Shown one piece after another: positions 1 through 5,145 of a DNA stretch of 5,145 nucleotides. This DNA is from an uncultured Bacteroidales bacterium. GTDB lineage: Bacteria > Bacteroidota > Bacteroidia > Bacteroidales > Marinilabiliaceae. The stretch is from contig CAKVCS010000086.1 in NCBI GenBank assembly GCA_934725785.1, forward strand, positions 1-5,145, read 5' to 3'. A program made the position numbers and the translations under genes. Every line of letters begins with the position of its first letter. Within the stretch, counting starts at the first letter, position 1. The notes beneath the pieces were generated by a model, which ran no database searches, was not told the origin of the DNA, and was given only the letters and a program-made list of their open reading frames with translations.

Positions 1-309
1 CAGATACCCTACGTGCCGCGCCACAGCGGTACGGCCTCGCTTGTGGCCTCATGGCGCTCATGGGGGCTCGACTACTCGTTCATCTACACGGGCGAGAGGT
101 GGAGCCAGCAGGAGAACATAATATACAACTACGTCATGCCATGGTACACGCACGATGTGTCGCTCCTCCGCGACGTCCAACTGCCCCGCGACGCCGTCCT
201 CAGGGTGCAGCTCGAGGTCAATAACCTGCTTGACCAGGATTATGACGTCATTGCCAACTACCCAATGCCGGGGCGCAATGCGCGTCTCACTGTTAAATAT
301 TCCTTGTGA
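1..309 (+). CDS. TonB-dependent outer-membrane receptor, C-terminal end (probable BtuB-type cobalamin transporter)
   Basis: This is the last 102 codons of a receptor that begins before the window; the frame is open from base 1 and ends at TGA 307-309. The protein imports a scarce ligand across the outer membrane with energy from TonB. The visible part shows alternating polar and hydrophobic beta-strands of a 22-strand barrel, a GLDYSFIYTGERW strand and loop, and the closing segment VNNLLDQDYDVIANYPMPGR, then a last strand ending VKYSL. The closing segment lines up with the end of E. coli BtuB (NLFDKDYETVYGY...GRE) and with the YPMPGR ending I associate with Bacteroides BtuB homologues. The last residue is Leu rather than the usual Phe or other aromatic. 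The plug domain, TonB box and any upstream riboswitch lie outside the window, so the cobalamin assignment rests on this tail and on the propeller lipoprotein that follows. A siderophore or other receptor cannot be excluded. Confidence 0.85.
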   Translation, partial: QIPYVPRHSGTASLVASWRSWGLDYSFIYTGERWSQQENIIYNYVMPWYTHDVSLLRDVQLPRDAVLRVQLEVNNLLDQDYDVIANYPMPGRNARLTVKYSL

Positions 310-311
310 TG
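307..311 (+). other. Overlapping stop and start (TGATG) joining receptor and lipoprotein genes
   Basis: The receptor's TGA (307-309) shares its last base with the ATG (309-311) of the next gene. An in-frame TAA at 294-296 limits the second gene to GTG 306 or ATG 309. ATG 309 is preferred because it gives the basic-then-hydrophobic lipoprotein signal MEIKKAARLARLALCL. No Shine-Dalgarno sequence is visible upstream, which is usual in Bacteroidetes. The arrangement implies co-transcription and probably coupled translation. Confidence 0.75.
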
Positions 312-377
312 GAGATAAAGAAAGCCGCCCGCCTGGCTCGCCTCGCGCTGTGCCTGTCTTTGTTGACTAACGCCTGC
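309..377 (+). other. Lipoprotein signal peptide with lipobox cysteine C23
   Basis: Basic residues K4, K5, R8 and R11 precede the hydrophobic stretch LALCLSLL, then TNA and Cys at codon 23 (375-377). The lipobox is loose because position -3 is Thr, with Leu at -4; Bacteroidetes lipoboxes often are. The following residues RDVD and, further on, TDEDTGDD are acidic, in keeping with the acidic surface-export signals described for Bacteroidetes lipoproteins. Surface exposure is therefore likely but inferred. Confidence 0.7.
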
Positions 378-2681
378 CGCGATGTAGACTATGTCATCCC
401 GCCCACCGATGAGGATACGGGCGACGACTCGGGCGTGTCGGGCGGCGTGTCGGGCTTCTATTTGCTCAATGAGGGCAACATGGGCAGCAACAAGGCGAGC
501 CTCGATTTTTTCGACTTTTCCACAGGGGTCTACACGCGGAACATCTACCCGGACCGTAACCCGTCAACGGTCAAGGAGCTTGGCGACGTTGGCAACGACA
601 TCCAGATCTATGGCTCGCGGCTCTACGTCGTCGTCAACTGCTCCAACAAGGTCGAGGTGCTCAACGCGGCGACGGGGGTCCGCATTGGGCAGGTTGACAT
701 CCCAAACTGCCGCTACGTGCGCTTCGCCGGCGGAAAGGCATACGTCTCCAGCTATGTCGGCCCGGTCTCGCTCGACAAGGGGCAGGCCACGCGCGGGGCC
801 GTGTATGAGGTCGACACGGCCTCGCTCGCCGTCACGCGCCTGTGCCAGGTCGGCTATCAGCCCGACGAGCTTGAGGTCATGGAAGACGGCTGCATATACG
901 TGGCCAACTCGGGGGGCTACATGGCTCCGGACTATGAGGACGAGCTGTCGGTCATTGACCGCGAGTCCATGACCGAGGTCCGACGGATTAAGGTGGGAGT
1001 CAACCTCCACAGGGTCAGGAAAGATACCAGCGGCCGCCTCTGGGTGTCGAGCCGCGGAGACTATGACGCCGTGCCGTCCAACCTCTTCTTGCTCGGCACG
1101 AGCGAGTCCGACCCCACTGTCCACGTGCTTGACACTCTCGGGGTCCCTTGCTCCGAGATGGCCATTCGGGGCGACTCGCTCTTTTTCATTGCCTCGGAGT
1201 GGAGCAACTACGAGCAGAGGAACACTGTCTCCTACGGAATCATAAACACGCGCACTCGCAAGCTCGTAACGAGCCATTTCATAACCGATGGCACCGAGGG
1301 CGACATAACTATGCCCTACGGCCTGGCCCTGCACCCGTCTTCGGGCGACATATACGTAACCGACGCCAAGAACTACGTCTCGAGCGGCACGCTCCTTTGC
1401 TACAGCCGCGAAGGCAGGCTCAAATGGACAGCCAAGACGGGCGACATTCCGGCTCACATAGCGTTTCTCGGGGTCAAACCATCGGGTTCGGGTGGCGGAG
1501 GCGCCGCAGCCGGCGACGATGATAACGGGGGCGGGACGGCCGACGATGGCAAGCTCGAGGCCCTCTACGACCACGTCTGCCGTGTGCCGCGGCTCAAGAA
1601 GCTTTTCCTTGAGGCCGACCTCGCCGCCTACTCCTACAGGTGGACAGCGCGCACCGGCGGGGGAGGGGAGAGGCTGCTGTCCACGACTCGCCAGTGCATG
1701 CTGATTCCCGAGAATGTGGGCGATACGATAATTGTCGACGTGCGCGCAGCCATGCCCGACGGCGACTTCATCACGGAGTCCTACGCCGTGGTCGTCTTGC
1801 GCGAGGCGAGGGCCTACAGCCCATATACAGCCATAGGCTACGAATATCGCCCGGCCCCGGGACAGTTTGTCAACACGATGCCCCCATATTCAGATGGCGA
1901 CGACGAGCAGTCCATGGCGCGCAAGGCTGGCCAGTGCCTCGCCAACGACGAGATGGTGAGCCTCGGCGCCTATGGCGGCTACGTCACTTTCGGTTTCGAC
2001 CACACTGTGGTCAATCACAGCGGCGAGGCCGATTTTCACATCAACGGGAACGCGTTCTACTCCGATGTGGCCACATTCGACTCGCGGATGGGGGGCAGCT
2101 GCGAGCCCGGCATTGTCATGGTCTCGCTCGACGTGAACGGCAACGGACTGCCCGACGACCCTTGGTACGAGCTCGCCGGCAGCGCTTACGCCTATCCCGA
2201 CAGCTGCCGACACGGCTACCAGGTCACCTACTTCAGGCCAGAGGACGACCATACGGCCGTTCCCGACCCTGCGGACAACTCCGTCACCGATGCCGAGTAC
2301 GTCATGTGGGTCGACAATGCCGGCCAAGAGGGCTTCGTGCCAAAGAATGTCTTCCACAAGCAAGACTATTACCCCATGTGGGTGCCTGAGGACGAGATGA
2401 CTTTCCGCGGCTCCGTGCTCGCCCCCAATGCCGTGGAGATGAGCGGCGAAAAGAGATACTTCGTGCTCTACGCCTATTGGTGGGGCTATGTGGACAACCA
2501 TGCTAACGCCAATGCGGCTCTGACAAGCTTCGACATAGGATGGGCGGTCGACGAGTCCGGCACTCCCGTGTCGCTGCCGGGCGTCGACTTCATACGCGTT
2601 TACACAGGCGTCAACCAGGCCTGCGGATGGCTCGGGGAGACCAGCACTGAGGTGGGGCGGGCCACGGACTTGTGGTTGTAG
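309..2681 (+). CDS. Surface lipoprotein: BtuG-like (YncE/DUF5074) beta-propeller fused to PKD-like and 'cell surface protein' C-terminal domains
   Basis: The product is 790 residues. Residues 1-22 form a signal peptide and C23 (LLTNAC) is the likely lipidated cysteine. Residues 24-49 are an acidic/Gly tether. Residues about 50-388 are a beta-propeller that opens with GFYLLNEGNMGSNKASLDFF and repeats 'display, then value' strands such as GSRLYVVV, GKAYVSSY and GCIYVANS. Residues 392-414 are a Gly/Asp linker. Residues about 415-500 look PKD/Ig-like (YSYRWTA ... ESYAVVV). Residues about 504-790 match a Bacteroides cell-surface domain: EYRPAPGQFVN, GGYVTFGFDHTVVN, GNAFYSD, CEPGIVMVSLDVNGNGLPDD, WYELAGS, VDFIRVYTGVN and CGWLGETSTEV. 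In B. thetaiotaomicron, BtuG propeller lipoproteins sit on BtuB and bind vitamin B12. By gene order this protein probably captures ligand for the upstream receptor, but the ligand is inferred. The role of the C-terminal domain is unknown. Joining these domains in one chain makes it about twice the length of a stand-alone propeller. There are no internal stops or frameshifts. Confidence 0.9.
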   Translation: MEIKKAARLARLALCLSLLTNACRDVDYVIPPTDEDTGDDSGVSGGVSGFYLLNEGNMGSNKASLDFFDFSTGVYTRNIYPDRNPSTVKELGDVGNDIQIYGSRLYVVVNCSNKVEVLNAATGVRIGQVDIPNCRYVRFAGGKAYVSSYVGPVSLDKGQATRGAVYEVDTASLAVTRLCQVGYQPDELEVMEDGCIYVANSGGYMAPDYEDELSVIDRESMTEVRRIKVGVNLHRVRKDTSGRLWVSSRGDYDAVPSNLFLLGTSESDPTVHVLDTLGVPCSEMAIRGDSLFFIASEWSNYEQRNTVSYGIINTRTRKLVTSHFITDGTEGDITMPYGLALHPSSGDIYVTDAKNYVSSGTLLCYSREGRLKWTAKTGDIPAHIAFLGVKPSGSGGGGAAAGDDDNGGGTADDGKLEALYDHVCRVPRLKKLFLEADLAAYSYRWTARTGGGGERLLSTTRQCMLIPENVGDTIIVDVRAAMPDGDFITESYAVVVLREARAYSPYTAIGYEYRPAPGQFVNTMPPYSDGDDEQSMARKAGQCLANDEMVSLGAYGGYVTFGFDHTVVNHSGEADFHINGNAFYSDVATFDSRMGGSCEPGIVMVSLDVNGNGLPDDPWYELAGSAYAYPDSCRHGYQVTYFRPEDDHTAVPDPADNSVTDAEYVMWVDNAGQEGFVPKNVFHKQDYYPMWVPEDEMTFRGSVLAPNAVEMSGEKRYFVLYAYWWGYVDNHANANAALTSFDIGWAVDESGTPVSLPGVDFIRVYTGVNQACGWLGETSTEVGRATDLWL
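1482..1550 (+). other. Gly/Asp-rich linker between propeller and PKD-like domain
   Basis: Residues 392-414 of the lipoprotein are almost entirely Gly, Ala, Ser and Asp (SGSGGGGAAAGDDDNGGG and on). This low-complexity stretch separates two folded regions that look like independent proteins and marks the probable joint of a gene fusion. It stays in frame on both sides, so it is not a sequencing frameshift scar. Confidence 0.7.
2130..2159 (+). other. Acidic Ca-binding-like loop DxNxNGxxDD in the C-terminal domain
   Basis: Residues 608-617 of the lipoprotein read DVNGNGLPDD, followed by WYELAGS. The spacing of Asp/Asn resembles EF-hand and dockerin calcium loops. The motif is, to my recollection, strongly conserved in Bacteroides cell-surface proteins of this kind. 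Metal binding itself is an inference from the pattern. Confidence 0.5.
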
Positions 2682-2740
2682 CCCCATATGACTGATGAAG
2701 CTCTTTAACTATTTTAAAATCAATACCTTCTATTTGAAAC
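2682..2740 (+). other. AT-rich intergenic spacer between lipoprotein and secreted propeller genes
   Basis: This is the only gap in the window, 59 bases. From 2686 on it is about 75% A+T, in contrast with the G+C-rich genes on both sides. TCTATTTG at 2729-2736 differs by one base from the Bacteroidetes -7 element TAnnTTTG, but it sits only 4 bases before the ATG and has no clear -33 TTTG partner, so I do not call a promoter. No U-tract terminator and no room for a cobalamin riboswitch is seen. Read-through from the upstream gene is the simplest view. Confidence 0.5.
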
Positions 2741-2803
2741 ATGACGAAACATCTACTTCTTTCTGTGCTACTCCTCGTCTTCGCCCGTCTATGGGCGATT
2801 GCC
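2741..2803 (+). other. Sec (type I) signal peptide of the second propeller protein
   Basis: Residues 1-21: MTKH, a hydrophobic core LLLSVLLLVF, then ARLWAIA followed by DD. AIA at 19-21 fits an AxA signal peptidase I site. There is no cysteine, so unlike the upstream protein this one is not a lipoprotein. Confidence 0.75.
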
Positions 2804-5145
2804 GATGATAAGCCTGCCCGGTTCAGCGATGGCTTTTTCATAGTCAACGAGGACTGGTATGGACACAGCAACAGCACAATCAACTGGTTCGGCAACGATG
2901 GCTCCATCACGACGCGCATCGTACAGACGGTAAACGGCTCCGACCACCAACTCGGATGCACTGCGCCCGTCGGCAAGATATGGAATGGGCGCATGTATAT
3001 TACCAGCAAGCAGGAGAAGGACCCGGGTGCCAATGTGACGGGCGCGCGGCTCACCGTATGCGACGCGGCGTCCATGAAAGTCATCAAGCGGTGGGAGAAG
3101 TTCCCCGATGGCGGCGACGGGCGCGACGTCTGCGGCGTTTCGGCCGATAAGGTGTATGTCGGCTCAACAAGCGGAGTCTACATCTTGAACACCAGCACGA
3201 TGGAGCTCTCCGGCAAGGTCCGTGGAATAGGGGTCGGAGGCCTCTATGACGGCCAGGTAGGGACCATCCTCGCCGTCGGCGGCAAGGTATATGCCGTAAG
3301 TCAGAGGGACGGGCTTTATGTAATTGACCCGTCGACGGACTCTGTCATCGACACGATTGCCGCACCTGCCGACGTGTACGAGGCGGGCGACGGCGACGGC
3401 TCGCTATCCTTCGGGGCGGCGGTCTACAAGTCGGGCTGCCTGTGGCTCAGCGTGGCGGATGTCAGCGGCTCTGGTCAGGCGAAGGATGTCATAGTGAAGT
3501 ATGACCTCAGCAACGGCTCTATGAAGACGATTCCGATGACCGCCGGCTGCTATGGCCCCGCCAACTCGTGGTACGCCTGGACGCCCGATGGCCTGTGCGC
3601 CAGCGAGAAGGAGGACTGCCTCTTCTGGAACGGCGGAAACGGGTCCTGGTTCGCCAAGCAGACTATATACAGGTTCGACATCAAGACGGGCGAGACGAAG
3701 CTCATTGTCGACCTTCAGGACTCTAATGACAACCTCTATGGCGCATGCCTCAGGTGCAACCCCCAGACGGGGGACATACTGCTTGGCCTGAGCATGGGGC
3801 AGCCCTACGGCAATGATTACGAGTTCCGAGTATACACCTCTTCGGGCGACCTGCGATACACATATCGTCTCAACGATGGCAACTACTGGTTCCCTTCCGT
3901 CCCTGTCTTCCCTCAAGTTGAGCGCAAGCTCGTGGCCGACACCATTGCCGAGGCCATCGTCCCCCTCTCAGCCTACAAGGACGTGGACATAACCCATGCG
4001 GCTCACGACAACTTCCTTATTCACGCTCTCATGAAAAAGGAGATTGTCAGCGTCGACGACGATGAGGTGGCCTCGGCTGAGCTCACCGAAGCCAACACGC
4101 TCCGAGTCCGTGGCAAAAAGCAAGGCAGGACCAATGTCAACATGAACGTCATAACCGATGTGGACACGATAATGACTTCAGTGCCTGTCAACGTCATATT
4201 CCAATATCTGTTGCAGGCAAAGTCCGACATTGCCAATGCCATGACTTTCGACGGCGTTGGCTACTACCAGCCGGGTCAGACTGCGACTCTCGAGGCCAAG
4301 CCAGCGTATGGTTACGAGTTCTCCCGTTGGTCCGACGGAGTGATTGAGGCCAAGCGTGAAGTCCTGATGGAGAGTGACTCCACCCTTACGGCCGAGGCCA
4401 AGAGGCGTAAGTTCGCCCTTACCGTCAAGGCTGGCGCGGGAGGCGCCGTCTCGTCAGCGGGGGTGCAGGATGTCGCCTATCTCGACACAATTAAGCTTTC
4501 TGCAGAACCCGATGAGCATTACGTCTTCACCCGTTGGAGCGACGGGGTCAAGACAGCAGACCGCGGTTTCATCGTAACGAAAGATCAGACCATCACTGCG
4601 TACTTCGAGGGTAAGCCAGATTCTGTCAAGCTGACAGTCTTCCCTGCCCAAGCCGGCACAGTCTCTGGCAGTAAGACCGTCAAATATGGCTCGCGGACTT
4701 ATGTGAGCGCCAAGGCCGCTAAGGGATACGTATTCTCCCATTGGTCCGATGGCGAGACCAAAGCCGGTCGCTATGTCGAGGGCAACGGCGAGATGATAGA
4801 GCTAACCGCCCTTTTCGAGGTCCAGCAGTATGAGCTCACTGTCACCGCCTCGCCTGCTGTGGGTGGCACAGTCACCGGCTCGGGCGCCTATGCGTATGGC
4901 ACGGAGGCAACGCTTACCGCCACGGCTGCCGAGGGCTACGTCTTCACCGGCTGGTCGGATGGCGAGGAGAGCGCGGAGCGCGTTGTTACCGTCACATCCG
5001 CCCTGTCCTTCACAGCCCTCTTCGAGGTCCAGCAGTATGAGCTCACTGTCACCGCCTCGCCCGCTGATGGTGGCACAGTCACCGGCTCGGGCGCCTATGC
5101 GTATGGCACGGAGGCAACGCTTACCGCCACGGCTGCCGAGGGCTA
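2741..5145 (+). CDS. Secreted DUF5074-like beta-propeller protein with Ig-like segment and tandem InlB-type repeats (3' end outside window)
   Basis: The frame is open for 801 codons from ATG 2741 to the window edge, with no stop. An in-frame TGA at 2735-2737 and the signal peptide right after the ATG fix this start. Residues 1-21 are a Sec signal peptide. Residues about 31-390 are a propeller opening with GFFIVNEDWYGHSNSTINWF and containing GGDGRDVCGVS, KVYVGSTSGVYIL, GQVGTILAVGGKVYAVSQRDG and LYVIDPSTDSVIDTI, a pattern I know from Bacteroides DUF5074/YncE-family proteins. Residues about 397-486 look like a bacterial Ig-like domain (EIVSVDDDEVASAEL ... LRVRGKKQGRTNVNMNV). From about 488 on there are InlB-type repeats. 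The propeller is related in style to the lipoprotein upstream, so this may be a second capture or adhesive surface protein of the same system; its ligand is unknown. Nine cysteines lie in the propeller region, including a CxxC at residues 336-339. How the protein is held at the surface must lie beyond the window. Confidence 0.9.
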   Translation, partial: MTKHLLLSVLLLVFARLWAIADDKPARFSDGFFIVNEDWYGHSNSTINWFGNDGSITTRIVQTVNGSDHQLGCTAPVGKIWNGRMYITSKQEKDPGANVTGARLTVCDAASMKVIKRWEKFPDGGDGRDVCGVSADKVYVGSTSGVYILNTSTMELSGKVRGIGVGGLYDGQVGTILAVGGKVYAVSQRDGLYVIDPSTDSVIDTIAAPADVYEAGDGDGSLSFGAAVYKSGCLWLSVADVSGSGQAKDVIVKYDLSNGSMKTIPMTAGCYGPANSWYAWTPDGLCASEKEDCLFWNGGNGSWFAKQTIYRFDIKTGETKLIVDLQDSNDNLYGACLRCNPQTGDILLGLSMGQPYGNDYEFRVYTSSGDLRYTYRLNDGNYWFPSVPVFPQVERKLVADTIAEAIVPLSAYKDVDITHAAHDNFLIHALMKKEIVSVDDDEVASAELTEANTLRVRGKKQGRTNVNMNVITDVDTIMTSVPVNVIFQYLLQAKSDIANAMTFDGVGYYQPGQTATLEAKPAYGYEFSRWSDGVIEAKREVLMESDSTLTAEAKRRKFALTVKAGAGGAVSSAGVQDVAYLDTIKLSAEPDEHYVFTRWSDGVKTADRGFIVTKDQTITAYFEGKPDSVKLTVFPAQAGTVSGSKTVKYGSRTYVSAKAAKGYVFSHWSDGETKAGRYVEGNGEMIELTALFEVQQYELTVTASPAVGGTVTGSGAYAYGTEATLTATAAEGYVFTGWSDGEESAERVVTVTSALSFTALFEVQQYELTVTASPADGGTVTGSGAYAYGTEATLTATAAEG
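4202..5145 (+). repeat. Tandem InlB-type (divergent B-repeat, Flg_new_2-like) modules, at least five, coding
   Basis: Within the third gene, five consecutive modules can be read: residues about 488-556, 558-624, 629-693, 694-762 and 763 to the window edge. Each has a Y/F-x-L-T-V strand, a GGTV-type turn, a G-Y/H-x-F segment and a W-S-D-G signature. The signature Trp residues are at 530, 599, 668 and 738, a spacing of 69, 69 and 70 residues. The first module is the most diverged and similarity rises toward the right end. Such modules are known in Listeria internalins and in many Bacteroidetes surface proteins, where they act as stalks or adhesive spacers. The array continues past the window. 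Confidence 0.85.
4808..5145 (+). repeat. Near-identical 207-bp direct DNA repeat (second copy cut by the window edge)
   Basis: Bases 4808-4938 and 5015-5145 match at 127 of 131 positions by eye, with a period of 207 bases (69 codons). Mismatches are at 4813, 4855, 4860 and 4861. The last two change Val to Asp (PAVGG to PADGG); the others are silent. Identity of synonymous codons points to a recent duplication or gene conversion, and the period being a multiple of three means copy-number change would keep the frame. Confidence 0.9.

Noticed and set aside
564..1574. A 336-codon open frame on the minus strand.
   Set aside because: It lies wholly opposite the propeller of the lipoprotein gene, whose + strand reading has clear signal peptide and domain motifs. 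Long antisense frames are expected in G+C-rich coding DNA, and the minus product shows no recognisable domain.
1640..2389. A 249-codon + strand frame, Arg/His-rich.
   Set aside because: It is an out-of-frame reading of the lipoprotein gene; the low-complexity basic composition is typical of a frame shadow.
2654..2685. GGGGC ... GCCCC inverted repeat with an inner CCAC/GTGG stem around the lipoprotein stop codon, considered as a terminator.
   Set aside because: The stems are only 5 and 4 bp, the outer loop is long, and no U-run follows.
1890..2687. A 265-codon open frame on the minus strand.
   Set aside because: It is the antisense shadow of the conserved C-terminal domain of the lipoprotein and has no motif of its own.
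2711..2720. ATTTTAAAAT, a perfect 10-base palindrome, considered as an operator.
   Set aside because: Short AT palindromes are common in AT-rich spacers and nothing else supports a regulator site.
2682..2740. A cobalamin riboswitch between the genes.
   Set aside because: The spacer is 59 bases, too short for the element, and no B12-box-like sequence is visible. A riboswitch, if any, would lie upstream of the receptor gene.
2611..3087. A 158-codon minus-strand frame spanning the intergenic spacer.
   Set aside because: It overlaps two well-supported + strand genes at both ends and has no recognisable features.
3404..3916. A 170-codon minus-strand frame.
   Set aside because: It is the shadow of the second propeller, which reads continuously on the + strand.

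Overview
The window is a stretch of one co-directional (+ strand) gene cluster that most likely comes from a G+C-rich member of the Bacteroidales. The taxonomic call is an inference. It rests on a TonB-dependent receptor followed directly by surface beta-propeller proteins of a kind typical of gut Bacteroidetes, a lipoprotein with an acidic/Gly-rich tether, and start sites without Shine-Dalgarno sequences. No rRNA, tRNA, CRISPR, transposase or phage gene is visible.

Layout. Positions 1-309 hold the last 102 codons of an outer-membrane TonB-dependent receptor whose C-terminal end resembles BtuB-type cobalamin transporters. Its stop codon overlaps the start of a 790-residue lipoprotein (309-2681). 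That lipoprotein combines a YncE/DUF5074-like beta-propeller, a Gly/Asp-rich linker, a PKD/Ig-like domain and a large C-terminal domain known from Bacteroides 'cell surface proteins'. After a 59-base AT-rich spacer, a third gene starts at 2741 and runs off the right edge (801 codons seen, no stop). It encodes a secreted protein with a second DUF5074-like propeller, an Ig-like segment and at least five tandem InlB-type (divergent B-repeat) modules of about 69 residues. The last two visible repeats are almost identical at the DNA level.

How the parts may work together. In Bacteroides thetaiotaomicron, BtuB receptors pair with BtuG, a surface beta-propeller lipoprotein that captures vitamin B12 and hands it to the barrel. 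The order here (receptor, then overlapping propeller lipoprotein, then further surface proteins) fits such a corrinoid-capture locus. The ligand is inferred from family resemblance and gene order; no cobalamin riboswitch or B12-binding residue could be identified in this window. The two points most worth a second look are the fusion of propeller and 'cell surface' domains in one polypeptide, and the second propeller, which has no lipid anchor and carries a growing or recently duplicated repeat array.
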